A DNA stretch of 64,000 nucleotides. Source: Acytostelium subglobosum LB1 (taxonomy: Eukaryota; Evosea; Eumycetozoa; Acytosteliales; Acytosteliaceae). The notes under the pieces were generated by a model, which saw nothing but the letters and a program-made list of their open reading frames with translations, was not told the DNA's origin and made no database searches. The stretch lies in the NCBI RefSeq assembly GCF_000787575.1, contig NW_012236514.1:1-64000 (forward strand), in the 5' to 3' direction. The stretch's first letter is position 1, and each line of letters starts with the position of its first letter. The translations under genes were made by a program, and so were the position numbers. Shown here piece by piece: positions 43,496 to 54,738 of the stretch.

Positions 43496-45511
43496 TTATT
43501 GAAGAGGATGTGCCTTTATCGATAAACAGCGAAGTACTCCTCCAGAGACATTGGAGGGGGCGGATGTGTCGAATAGGTTGTAGTTGAGGAAACAGTCTTT
43601 GTTGTCATTGTAGTCGTTGACGATTACGGCAATGGCTATTCCTTTGACTGGATCGATAAGTCGAATATGCCATCTGGCGCCATGTGTAAAACCAACTTGG
43701 TAGGTCTCGGCATTTGGTATAGCCTTCATAGCAGCAAGCAATATAGCTTCATCCTTCAACAACAACTTGACAGTTTGCAATGATATGTTTGGTGGAGCAT
43801 TCGGTATCGCCGATACACTCAACAGACTATCCACAATGTTCAATGACTTGAGCGAGGTGGGAAGATACTTGATGCATCCTGCACGTGATCGCAAGGAGTT
43901 GATATGACAAGGTAGTACCACATCGCGTACCAGATTAGTGTTTGTCCATACGCCATCCAACACCAGGTTGGTAAGAGAATCGGGAAGACATCCAGCTGGC
44001 AGAGATTGGTCAAACTTGTAGCCCATATCCAATATGGTGAGGCTCGATGGAAGGCACCCAATGGGAAGAGGCTGATTGAATCCTCCGCCAAAGGTGAGCA
44101 TGGTCAGCTGCGAGCCGAGGACTCCAGTCGTGAGTGGCTGGTCAAGGTAAAGCGCTGCTTCCTTGAGTGTATCTGGGAGGAAGCCAGGAAACAGCGGTTG
44201 TTCAATGTTCATTATCTGTACGTGGGTGAGCGAGGCTGGCAAGGAGCCTGGCAAGAGCGGACGAGTCTCGAGGTATAGACTGAGAAGTGACTGGGGCAGA
44301 GTGGTTGGGTCGATGGGGCCACCAACGCCATGGATGTAGAGTGTGCTGAGAGAAGGGCATGCATGAGTAGATGCACTCCAACTCGAGTACAAGGTCTTGA
44401 GAGAGGGAGGTAGATGTATTTCCTCATTGTATGATGGTGCCTGCAGTGTCAGTGTGGTCAGAGAGTCGGGCAACACTCCGTAGGGTAGAGGTTGGTTGAA
44501 CGACTCGTCCAAGAACAGAACGGTGAGTGAAGCCGGCAGCACACCAGGCTGAATGGGCTGGTTGAAGCTTGGTCCAAACATCAACGATGTGATCGAGTCG
44601 GGTAGTGAGCCAGGCAGCAACAGCTGATCGAATTGATTGCTCAGACTTAGTGATTGCAGTGATGATGGCAATGAGTTGGGCCACAGTTGTTGATTGAAGT
44701 TGCCGTCCAACGATAGATGTGTGAGTGATTGAGGCAGAGTGCCTGGCTCAATCCTATGATCGAATCCATCCACTAGAGTAAGCTTGGTGAGGGAGGATGG
44801 CAACGAGCCAGGCAGCAGCTTGCGATTGAACTGACCCATGTACAATGTTTTGATCGTTGATGGGAGCACGCCAGGCTGGAGTGGCTGATCGTAGGAGCCC
44901 AGCGACAGCATTGTGAGCGAGTTGGGCAGCTGTCCAGGCTCAAAGTCATTGTTGAACCCTGTCAAAGTGAGTGATCGCAGCGACTGTGGCAGTGCGCCAG
45001 GTTGGACATTCACGTGCACCTCGGACAACACCTCCAGCGTTGTCAGTGACGCTGGGAGGATGCCTGTGACCAACTCATGCATATACCTGGTGCCAAGTTG
45101 CAGATAGATCAAGGTGGTAGGCAACACTCCTGGCTTGATAGGTTGGCTGTAGATGCCCGTGAACCTAATGTGTGTGATGGTGTTGGGTAGCGAGCCAGGT
45201 AGAACGACCGAGTCGAAGGGTACGCAGAACGAGAGGTTGCTAATTGTGTAGGCTGTTGAGCGCCAGTGTGGATTGGATATGATCGATGACTCTAGCGTGC
45301 CTGGTGCGATTGTACAGTTCTTCTTCCATCTTATCGACACTGAACCCTTGCACATGAGTCTGTTGTTCGATGTGTACTTGCCTAGTACAGTACGTACATG
45401 TTTACATGTCATACTAAGACATAGCATCTCAACACAATCATCAACATTCTTATTGAGTTGATTGATTATATTGAACAATACTATATCTGGTAGAGATACA
45501 AAGAATACCAT
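43496..45511 (-). CDS. F-box-like protein with FNIP repeats
   Basis: Intronless, 671 residues from the ATG at 45511. A longer open frame upstream has no ATG. An F-box-like helix set at residues 4-45 (SLPDIVLFNIINQLNK, CLSMTCKHVRTVLG) precedes about 18-20 leucine-rich units of the dictyostelid FNIP type, typified by FNQPIQPGVLPASLTVL. The family is hugely expanded in Dictyostelia and presumed to recruit substrates to SCF ubiquitin ligases, with the repeats as a horseshoe-like binding face. Both points are knowledge of the family, not shown here. The C-terminal 90 residues depart from the repeats. Confidence 0.92.
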   Translation of the reverse strand: MVFFVSLPDIVLFNIINQLNKNVDDCVEMLCLSMTCKHVRTVLGKYTSNNRLMCKGSVSIRWKKNCTIAPGTLESSIISNPHWRSTAYTISNLSFCVPFDSVVLPGSLPNTITHIRFTGIYSQPIKPGVLPTTLIYLQLGTRYMHELVTGILPASLTTLEVLSEVHVNVQPGALPQSLRSLTLTGFNNDFEPGQLPNSLTMLSLGSYDQPLQPGVLPSTIKTLYMGQFNRKLLPGSLPSSLTKLTLVDGFDHRIEPGTLPQSLTHLSLDGNFNQQLWPNSLPSSLQSLSLSNQFDQLLLPGSLPDSITSLMFGPSFNQPIQPGVLPASLTVLFLDESFNQPLPYGVLPDSLTTLTLQAPSYNEEIHLPPSLKTLYSSWSASTHACPSLSTLYIHGVGGPIDPTTLPQSLLSLYLETRPLLPGSLPASLTHVQIMNIEQPLFPGFLPDTLKEAALYLDQPLTTGVLGSQLTMLTFGGGFNQPLPIGCLPSSLTILDMGYKFDQSLPAGCLPDSLTNLVLDGVWTNTNLVRDVVLPCHINSLRSRAGCIKYLPTSLKSLNIVDSLLSVSAIPNAPPNISLQTVKLLLKDEAILLAAMKAIPNAETYQVGFTHGARWHIRLIDPVKGIAIAVIVNDYNDNKDCFLNYNLFDTSAPSNVSGGVLRCLSIKAHPLQ

Positions 45512-45751
45512 TTGTTTGTTGTGCTTATAAGTATATATATAGTTAGTTATATTATATCTCAATGAAGGAATGATTAATGGACTGATTGATCCGTCACTTG
45601 GTCAAATGACGATCATTCAGATATTTCTGGTTCATTTCCATCTTCATCAAGATATTTATTTGATCAAATATTATACCGAGTGATAATATACAATTAATGA
45701 CAGGACAGTATGATGTCCGGCCAATGGATGAATGATTGATAGTTGTATAAT

Positions 45752-47343
45752 TTACATCTCGTCTTGTATAAATATTATTGGTGCTCGGTAAGCCCTAGTG
45801 AAGGTAGAATCGCCTTTAATCAATCAACCAATCAGTTAGTCAATTTATCAATAAATAATAAAGAATGAACATACCTGTGCCATCATCATCAATGTCTTTC
45901 TCATATGGTTCAAAGTCATTTAAGGCATCGGCAGGCATGACCTCCTCGTCTGGTTTGACACGAATATTCTTCGTAAGTCTCTTTCCAGTCTGGATGTCCC
46001 TGAGTTCTTCCAGCTTGTATTCAACTTCCGTTTCATTATACTCTTCATCATATTCATAATGTGGCCCTGAATAATCTCCAACACTGGATTGATTGTTGAT
46101 CAATATCAAAATGAGTGAGTGATTGTTTGGACTACGACGGTGAGCATCAAATAACATACCTTGTAATATGAAGGTATCCAAGGTATAGACTGATTCCAGC
46201 TTCATTGGCTAAATTGATCAATGTCCTGGCAATAATTGCATCACCACCATTGAGTGACTCCAATGTGATGGTACCATCATTGTATTCATTCTTCAATACG
46301 TATATTATTTGTTTTGGAACTGGTCCTTCATACTCGTCGTAGTCTTCATCGTCATCATCCTCCTCCTCCTCTTCCTCTTCCTCTTCATCATCGTCCACAC
46401 TTATTGGTGCTGTTGACGTCGTTGATGTCTTGGCCTTCTTAGTTATCTTTTGGACTTCAGCCTTCCCCTTTGTTCTGGGGTTCTTGGACTTGGACGTTGA
46501 CATTTTTGCAGCCTCTTTAGCCTCACTTTCCTTTCTTATCATTGCTCTTGTCTTGAACATCAATGGTGGCAAGGTGTTGGGCTTGTGTTTGGACCTAGCC
46601 TTGCCAGTCTTCTTGTTGTCGAAGATCATAGAGGCAGGTAGTTTGCGACCAAATGTCATCCATATTGAGCGAATCAATGCCTCTGAGCTATAGTTGAGAT
46701 TGATCTTCTTGCTGCCAGACCTCAACAGGTTGTAAACAAGACAAACGTGATAGCCTGAAGTCACTGGTGTCACCTCATGCTTGCTGTCATCATAGAATGC
46801 ACACCACTTGATCTCTGACACTGAGTTGTTCTCCATTGAGACGATTGTTTCCTTCCCATCGTGCTGAATCATCAGATCGCCACCAGCATGTGGGCACGGC
46901 AATGTGAGCACCAATGTACCAAACTTCTTGGCAATGTCACTACGAGGGAGGAAGGATGTATCTTCATCTTTAAATATGAGTAGCAGGTAGAGCTTGGCCT
47001 CGACAGACTCTCCAGACAGTCCCATTGACTCGCGAATGGTGCCTATAATCCCTTCGAAGAACTTGTTGAATCCTATGCCCGAGATGGATATGACCTCCTT
47101 CTTTATCAGATTGTTGCCCTTCGGATTGACCTTGCTGATCGACGCCGATGAGATTGAGATTAGATTGTTTACCTGTTCTTTATAAATTGGGAATGATAGT
47201 ATTCCAACATTCCTAACTTTAATCATTGGCATAGGTACTTCTTCATGACCTTCACAATAATACAATCCATAAGAGTTGTTCTGACATTCATCCAAGTAAT
47301 GCTCCAAAGGTCTTAGCCTCTCATTATACTCTATGTCTTCCAT
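45752..47343 (-). CDS. 2-oxoglutarate/Fe(II) oxygenase-like protein with altered HxD motif
   Basis: Three exons (47343-46160, 46083-45875, 45813-45752) give 484 residues. The double-stranded beta-helix core is recognisable: FGTLVLTLPCPHAGGDLMIQ, then WCAFYDDSKHEVTPVTSGY with the distal iron His and the 2OG-binding region. In relatives the segment before FGTLV reads FxPHxDTE. Here it is FLPRSD, so the first iron-binding His is Arg (codon CGT, one step from CAT). Catalysis is therefore doubtful. The core is followed by a Lys-rich basic stretch, a long Asp/Glu run (about residues 320-345) and an acidic tail, suggesting a nuclear protein. It may be a pseudo-enzyme with a binding role. Confidence 0.8.
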
Positions 47344-47477
47344 CCTAATTATGTTATATTTGTTTGTTTAATTACATTAAAGAGATAATATGGTATGAAG
47401 TGAAATGATTGAATGACTTGATCATGGTGTGAGGGTTGAGCTTTGAGGGTCGGGGGTCTCGAGGGTAGTTGCCTCGA

Positions 47478-50400
47478 TCATGGTGTGGTCGTGGACTTCT
47501 TGCTTCCAAGGGTGTTCATGACTATGTCTCCAAGTCGTCGACCCATCAATCTCTTTCTAATGATGAATCCTGTACCAAGTATGATGATAATGGCTCCAAC
47601 AACACTACATGATATTATAACTGGAAGTAACCAACTTGAGTTTGATGAAGAAGATGATGGACATACACTGTTATCTTGATCCTCACGTAACAATAGACCA
47701 AAGTTGGGATCAAGTATGGATTGATTGTTAAATGATGGTACCTCTATTGCTGTCAACACTTGCATGTGACTGTTGTCAGCGGATTGACTACGAGTGTACA
47801 GGCTGTCGGTCTTGTCCAGAGTCTTGAGGTCAGCACTGGAGTAGCGTCCATCAATGATTGCTCTCTTTGCAAAGCGTGCCATCATCACAGAGTCGGTCAT
47901 ATCGATCTCATACCAGTTGTCCCTGTCGCTTGTTTGGACCAACTTGGTACATGGGGAGGCTTGCTGTGTGGCTGACGAGGCATTGGCTCGGTATACTACT
48001 TGAAGTGAGTTGACCATGGACACAAAGGGGAAGCCTGTGATGGTGATCAAGTACTTGACAGAGTGCGCGGGGATTGGTATCTTCTCTGCGGCAAACTCAA
48101 TGACCTGTGCCGAGCTGTAAACTGTCGTGGTAATGTCCACCACACATGGGCTGCCTGGGAATGTGCCAACAAAGTGATTGGTACTTCCATCGGTCGACGT
48201 GTTGACCTTCCAAGTGGCATCACGCAAGACCAATATGTTGTTGAGTGGTGTTGAGGACGCGTCGATGGGTACCTCGCGTATAAACTCAACGCCAACATCA
48301 ATCTCAACTGATGATGTTGTGATGGTGGCAAAGGCATTGTCTTGAAGAATTGGCTTGGGAGGCGGAAGTGTGGACATCCTGATAGAGCAGTCCGATGAGC
48401 CATAAGGGATAATACAAGTACATTGGCCAGTTTGGGGATCACATGATCCTTGTCCATTGCAAACCTCACCATTGAATGAAGGGCATGACTGTGATTGATA
48501 GTAGAAGAATATATGTTGAGTGAATGATTGATTGGTGCTATGGAACAAAAGTTTGATGGGCAGTGCATAAGAGTCTGCTGGCTTCACATTGGCTCGGAAT
48601 GAGCAAGTGATTTGATTGGACTGGAACGAGGTCACATCACAGGGCGATCCTCCAACACTCACACCAATATCACTAACATTGCCCTTTGTTCCATTCTGTG
48701 TCACATCAATGAAGAACCTTCCTTTGAGTACCAAGCTGGATGGTTGATTGAACGTGATATCTGAGTATGACTCAATCATGGGTACTATATTGTTTGATTG
48801 AGTGGTGGGTGTTAGTTGGGCTGGGATAATTCCACTGTGATGCATCGGATGGACTTACCAAATGCTTCAACTGTGGCATTGAATGGAGATGATGACTGGC
48901 CATCAAAGATCACTGTGAAGGTGTACTGTCCAGGTGTGGACACAAGCAGACCTAGCTTCTTGTGTGGCTCAATGATGAAGAGCTTGGTGTAGGTGATACC
49001 TTTGAGTGATAGTGCACTTGGATCATTGCCAAATGATGTACCTTCGATTGTGAACACTCCAAATTGGTCCAAGTAAGTTGTCGTAATACTTGGTTCCTGA
49101 TATGTATAGTTGAGAGATGATGTCGACACACCTCCAAGTGAGACCACCAACTGATGTGATGTGCCACGACCAGTTGGAATGATGGCAACTACATTTGTGA
49201 ATGTAATACTGGTCACTGGGATTGGAGCACCATCAATGGTTACTGTTAGATTGGTAGTGTCGTAGAAGTTGGTGCCAGTGATTGTCGTTGCGCCGCCACT
49301 TGTTGGTGCACCAGTGCTCATTGAGAGTGTTGGGGGCATGTAGGTGAGATTGATTGTTTGTGTTAAACGTGTGAGCAGCTTGACACTTAGAGTGTGGGTG
49401 CCATAGCCAGCTGGAACAGTGGCCGTGATCGATGTGTAGCTAATGCTGGTGATCGCCAACTTGGTCGTGCCATCAAGCCAAACACTCAAGTCTGTTGTAT
49501 TGTTGAAGAAATTGGTACCAGTGAGAATTGTGTTGCCTCCACTAGTTGGAGTTGAGGTACTCATTGCCAGTGTAGGTCCCTGGTAAACATAGGTGAAGGG
49601 TGCTGATGCGCCACTACCGCCAGTGATCGATACAACAAGGCTGTGTGATCCATAGCCAGGGGGTACTGTTGCCACGATATTGTTGTAGTTGATACTTGTC
49701 ACGGGGATGCTCACTCCATCAAAGAGAACAACCAAGTTTGGTGTGTTGTAATAGTTTGTTCCGGTCATTGTGATGCTGCCACCAGATGTTGGAGTGTCTG
49801 TACATGTTGCGATGGTTGGCACAGCGTAAGAGGCGGTGGCCAAGGTAGCGGGGTTGTAGCCGTCGACAGCCAGTGTGATGTCAAACTGCGAGTAGCCTGC
49901 CCCATAGGTGATGGTCTTGATCTCGGGCTTGGTTGGATCGGGTGTCATGATAGACACCGCATTGGTGATGACCAGCTTGCTGTAGAGGAGGCCGTAGTTG
50001 CTCACGGTGACGTTGAACGACCCTCCAGAGGTCGTGAGGCCAGTGATTGTTTGTTTGATTAGTGGAGAAGTGTTGGCAAACTGCACGAGGAAGGCCAGGT
50101 ACTGGGTGGCAGCTAATGCCTTTAGTATGTTGGGGTCTGCAGCACCACTGCCAAAGTAGTACTCTACTTGCGAGGCGTCCGCAGTCATGGACGCCGCACC
50201 ATATTGAGTTACGGACTGACCACTGAACGGTCCATTGTTGTATGAGAATATACCGCCTGAACGACTGACGCCAAGAAGTAGGTCCAGAGTTGCCATTCGA
50301 GTATCTAGAGCAGAGACACGAGTTGTTGTGAGCATGGTGTAGGTCTTGGCATCGGGTATCGCACCTAAGAAGCCTCCGTATGTACCAGCGACCTTGCCCT

Positions 50401-51643
50401 GTGCGTATCTCTGAGCATTGGTAGGGTCGGTGTAGGCATGTGTGTTTGAATACAAGTAGTTGACGAGCTGATCGCCCTGATAGACGATGGGCACTCTGAA
50501 CGAGGTATACAATACACTGTCAACAGTGACAACGATAGGCATCATATCACTCTTTCCAACAATGTCTGGTATACAAGTGATCGACACTCCACTGTCTTGA
50601 AAGGCAACACCCGTACACACTCTATAGTCGAGGCCAACAGTGACCGAGACCTTGCTAATGTCGTTGCCAAAGTTACCTCCAACGATCGTAAGCTTGGGCG
50701 TTGGTGGCATGACCAGGTACACATAGGACAGGAATGGGGCTGTACAAGTTTGATTGATTGATCATTAGTAAGTGAATGAGCGATTGATTGATTGATTGGC
50801 GTCGACAGTGGATACTCACGTTCATATTGGAAGTATATGTTGATGGTAGCGCTGCTGTATGTCCAGTAACCTGTGCCTGGCGGTACAAGACATGTGAAGG
50901 TGTTGGTGGTGCCAGCAGGGAGGGGACAGGCAAATGTCTTGCCAGCATTGTTGAAGGTGACAGTGCCTGTTGTAACTGTTGATGTGGAGGCCACTCGCTT
51001 GAATGTTACAAGGCCACCATTAGTACCAACAGTGGTGATCGGCTCCCAGTCAACAGGTGTATTGATCTCGCAAAGTACACCAGCGGTGCTTGTAGGGTCT
51101 CTATTCTGGACAAAGCCTCTCAGCACTGAGTTGGGATTGGCAATGACCATTGCAGTCCATGAGTTTACAAGCATTGGATGACGCGATGGCCATGGACAAC
51201 ATGTCTTGCAACGATCACTTATTGCATCATAGTATTGAAATCCTTGATTGACACCATAGTCATGAGTCCAATTATAAGCATCAGTTGATACTCCCGATAT
51301 CAAGAACAGATCAGATGTATAACTTGGATAGAATTGTTGAATTACCCAATTCTTCTCTGCATAAGTATCGATTGTTGCTGGATAACTAGAATGTGCGTGT
51401 TCGTTTTATGATTGATCGTTTGTGGTGTGAGTGAACAGCTTGGATTGAATGAATGAATATGGTATCATACCCTCCAGTGGGACATAATGTTGATTGAGGT
51501 GAGTTTTTTACAACTTGTACGGTATTGGTATAGTAGGAGTGTCCATTGACAGGAGATACTACTGGAGCTGAAGACACTAAACTACATTTCCAAGAACTTA
51601 ACAACACAACAACAAATAAACAAAGTTTGAAGTATTCGAACAT
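47478..51643 (-). CDS. Tgr-like surface protein: signal peptide, CTLD-like, IPT/TIG repeats, EGF, TM
   Basis: Four exons (51643-51471, 51385-50820, 50739-48859, 48784-47478) join in phase to 1308 residues. Order: signal peptide (1-25); Cys-containing lectin-like domain with QYYDAISDRCKTCCPW and GVLCEI; IPT/TIG-type units, the clearest three opening with P-T-(I/L)...PTSGG and G-TNF/Y; an EGF-like module CNGQGSCDPQTGQCTC; a Ser/Asn stalk; one membrane helix (LLPVIISCSVVGAIIIILG); and a short basic tail RKRLMGRR. Dictyostelid proteins of this build include the Tgr allorecognition receptors and related adhesion proteins. The specific role is inferred. Many N-x-S/T sites suggest glycosylation. The stop is TGA. 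Confidence 0.85.
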
Positions 51644-52385
51644 TGTTTGTTATTTGTAAATAATAGTAGTAGTAATAATAATACACGCAAATATGATGAT
51701 AAATACTTAAATCAATCAACCAATAATACGAGTCACTTGGCTCACTTAACAAAAGTAAGAAACAGGATATATCTATTTCAAGTGTAGATGGAAGATTCAT
51801 AAATGATCAACAGTGCCTTGTGATGATGAGAGGGTATTTTAAGGCCTAAAACAACTTGTACAACAATCTAGAGATGTGTCATCATGCCCCCCTATGATGA
51901 AAGGACGCGCATTAAGGAGGAATCCAAAGACAAGGATTCTATGGTTTACGCCATCTAAAAATGGTAAATTGATGATGTTATTTTTGCAGCATGGTCGAGC
52001 CCTTTAAAGACCCGAAAACTTGAGTCCTCATGCCGAATAGATGGTTTGTCACACGATTGCATTATTGGCAACATGATCTATTGTTGTGTGAGTGATGAAA
52101 GAAGTAGCCAAGTCTGAAACACTATTTAGAGTTTGCAAACTATCGACCCAATTAGGAGTTGATCAAACATTGTTTGGTTGAAGGCCTTCTTGGCCTAAGT
52201 GCTCCAATCCAAAAATAGATGTATTAACCAACCAGGCAAGTCTAATCATGGTAGTAAATCATTATGATGGATTTATTACTTGTTCATACACTTAATATTT
52301 GTTTGATTGATTGAACTGATGTGATTAGTGTTGAACATTGATTAGTGGTGAGGACTTCACTTGAATAACAGTCGGTTGAAACTGT
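51644..52385. other. Upstream region of the Tgr-like gene
   Basis: 742 bases, no gene. It contains the 12-bp palindrome AGTTTGCAAACT (52130-52141), identical to the one at 894-905, and AT-rich runs of (AAT)n near 51660-51680. Confidence 0.45.
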
Positions 52386-53258
52386 TTATGGGAAGGCGGT
52401 GGAGACGGTGTTCTGTGGAAGGACGGTTTGCATCTTGATTCCATCCTCAGCGACGAAGTCGCAGGTGGCGTCGTACACGTTGGAGTCAGCCCAGGTAGTG
52501 AAGGTGCAGGTGAAACCAGTGGTGGTGATGTTGCTAGCAGTGCATTGGATACGGGTGGTGTAGCATGGGCTGCTTGGGGAGTTGGCGTCCAAGTGACGGA
52601 GGCAGAGGGCAACAGTTGGGGCAGAGAGGAAAGCCTTTGGGAAGGTGACCTGGCGGGTGGCGGTTCTTGGGCTGGCAGTGCCTGGGACGACAGCGTTGAG
52701 GTCGCGGTTGCCAATGCTGACGGATCCAATCTGGGTGGATGGGAAGGTGTTCAATGGGAGGTGGTACAACTCCCAACGGAGGGACATGTGGGTGTTGAAG
52801 GTCACTGGGTGGAGGGCGATCGAGGTGGCGTAGATGGGTGGCTCGAAGGAGTAGGCCACGACGGTGTTGGCATCGGAGTTACCGGCAATCTTGGCACCGC
52901 CAATGAGGTTGTACCAGGTGACGTTGTCCTGGGTGTAACGGATGGTGTAGGAGGTGACCCATTGGTTGTACTCGTTGGCACGACCCTGGGTGGCAATTCC
53001 GGTGAACATTCTTGGGGTGTCGCAGCTGGCAACGATGTACTGGTTGGCATCGTTGGCACCGACACACCAGGCGGAGGCACCGATGGTTGGGCGTGGGTTG
53101 ACAGAGTTGAGGACGCAGTGCTGGGGACCATGGTTGGCATCAAACTCAGAGGAAGCAACAACGTTCAATGAACCGTTGTAGATGCATGGGGAACCCTTGT
53201 TGGCAATGAGAGCGGCAACGGTGGTTGGGAGGACTTGTTGTGGACCAGCAGATGACAT
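52386..53258 (-). CDS. Discoidin I-type lectin
   Basis: Intronless, 290 residues. The N-terminal discoidin (F5/8 type C) domain shows EAWC-like ASAWCVGANDANQYIVA, the QWVTSYTIRYTQDNVTWY strand set and a SIALHPVTFNTHMSLRWELY C-terminal strand. The following H-type lectin domain (about 170-280) has PKAFLSAPTVALCLRHLD and NITTTGFTCTFTTWADSNVY. It lacks a signal peptide, as expected for discoidin I, which leaves the cell by a non-classical route and binds GalNAc/Gal sugars. The N-terminal 30 residues are longer than in the D. discoideum protein. Strong C-ending codon bias suggests very high expression. Confidence 0.95.
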   Translation of the reverse strand: MSSAGPQQVLPTTVAALIANKGSPCIYNGSLNVVASSEFDANHGPQHCVLNSVNPRPTIGASAWCVGANDANQYIVASCDTPRMFTGIATQGRANEYNQWVTSYTIRYTQDNVTWYNLIGGAKIAGNSDANTVVAYSFEPPIYATSIALHPVTFNTHMSLRWELYHLPLNTFPSTQIGSVSIGNRDLNAVVPGTASPRTATRQVTFPKAFLSAPTVALCLRHLDANSPSSPCYTTRIQCTASNITTTGFTCTFTTWADSNVYDATCDFVAEDGIKMQTVLPQNTVSTAFP

Positions 53259-53359
53259 TTTGGAATTATTTGGATTGATTGATTAAATTGATATTATAAC
53301 TTAAGAGTTAATATTATTTGTTTGAAAGTTGCTTGTTTGTTTGTTTGATGAATTGTTGT

Positions 53360-53377
53360 ATACCTGGATCCAGGTAT
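53360..53377 (-). promoter_or_regulatory. Perfect 18-bp palindrome in the discoidin promoter
   Basis: ATACCTGGATCCAGGTAT is a perfect palindrome about 100 bp upstream of the discoidin start codon. On the coding strand it directly follows a TATAAATA box (overlapping its end), placing it near the expected transcription start. It could be a dimer-binding site or a 5'-leader hairpin. Confidence 0.45.
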
Positions 53378-54455
53378 TTATATTCATTGGTCTGGTCGAG
53401 ACTGGACACGGAAAGTCCTGGACAGCATCCATTTGGTGGACCCACCTGAAGTTTGTTTCAAGTGTCTAGTCTACAACATTGTTCCAACCCCATTCACATG
53501 ATCATGATCATGTGTAGTGAATGAATGAATCAGTGGCCCCAATAATAAGCCCTACTTACTCTTTTGGTTTGGCCGACACATTTTATTAGCTGAAGTAAGT
53601 AAGTAAAGAAAGACATTTAGGCGGCCCCAGCCAGTCCCACTAACTTTAATTACTTACTCATACACTCTTTGATTGAGAAAGTCATCTTGTCATCATATTA
53701 CAAACCTGCATGTTCAGTGTCCAACCATCCACATCCAACCAACCAACACTCACCCCCATGTATCCAATCAGAACCTCTGGCGGGCCAGCCAGACTCTAGT
53801 CTCCAGTGCCAACTTGACTTCAATAACTCCGTGTATGTGTGGAGTGAAGTGCACTTCATATCTCTTCAAGTTCACGCCAATGAACTAGGATACAACATGT
53901 TGTTTACACAAACAGGTTAGAACTTGGGACCAGACTACACCAAAAAATCACCCCCCTGCCTAAGGAGGAGTGCACTGGAGCTGATGGTGTGTTAAAATTG
54001 GCTCGCAATGGGCTGGGTGTTGGCCCCGATGATGATCATCACTGTCGGGTGGAAAACCAAACACTTGGTTGTACATTTGACAAACAAAGGACATCCAATC
54101 AGAATTTTGTCGTCAAAGGTCTTAAGGTGTGTGTGTTTGATCGAGTGATTGACAATATCTTTGGTCCTCAGAGTGCCATTTGTTTAAAAATAGGGTAGTT
54201 ATTGATTGGGTTAACCCTTATGCCTCTGATTGTTGCTTGCTTGTTGTTGTATTTGTTCGCACAATCGTTTGATTCATACCTCATCGGACGATGACAGTCA
54301 CCACCACCAAGAATGATAATATCTGTGTCATGTGATGTGACCCAGTGACAGGATCATGGAATGATCCTATCCATCCATCTCTTGAGTTACTGCAATGTTC
54401 GTGCGTGATGTGTGCAAGAAGTCCATATTACATTATTGATGAACATCACCAAGTG

Positions 54456-54485
54456 GATGTGGATGTGGATGTGGATGTGGATGTG
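54456..54485. repeat. (GATGTG)5 microsatellite
   Basis: Five near-perfect six-base units in the spacer downstream of the SLC44 gene. Confidence 0.85.
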
Positions 54486-54738
54486 GAAGGAAACAAAGGT
54501 GTGTATGTGTACTTTTAATAATAGAGGTTATTCTACATGTTGGTTGATTATTGACATAGTGTGGATGAGGAGGTGATTGATTGGTTGGTTGGTTGAATGG
54601 ATAGGGTGATTCGAAGTGTTGACATGTCTCACACTCATTCATTCACTCACAGTCATGATGATGTTGACATTGAACAACAGTTGTTGTTGGAGAGGGGGAG
54701 GTAGGGTAAGGCTAGGTTGATTGGTAAGTGTGTGGTGT

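Larger units (their letters stand above)
53259..54738. other. Long spacer between discoidin and the SLC44 gene
   Basis: About 1.48 kb, the longest gene-free stretch here, serving as the discoidin 5' region and the transporter 3' region. Short open frames inside it are not supported. A (GATGTG)5 microsatellite occurs at 54456-54485. No mobile-element remnant was recognised. Confidence 0.5.

Noticed and set aside
53989-54198. Plus-strand 69-codon frame between discoidin and SLC44
   Set aside because: No recognisable domain and no splice-linked partner exons. Composition matches the spacer.
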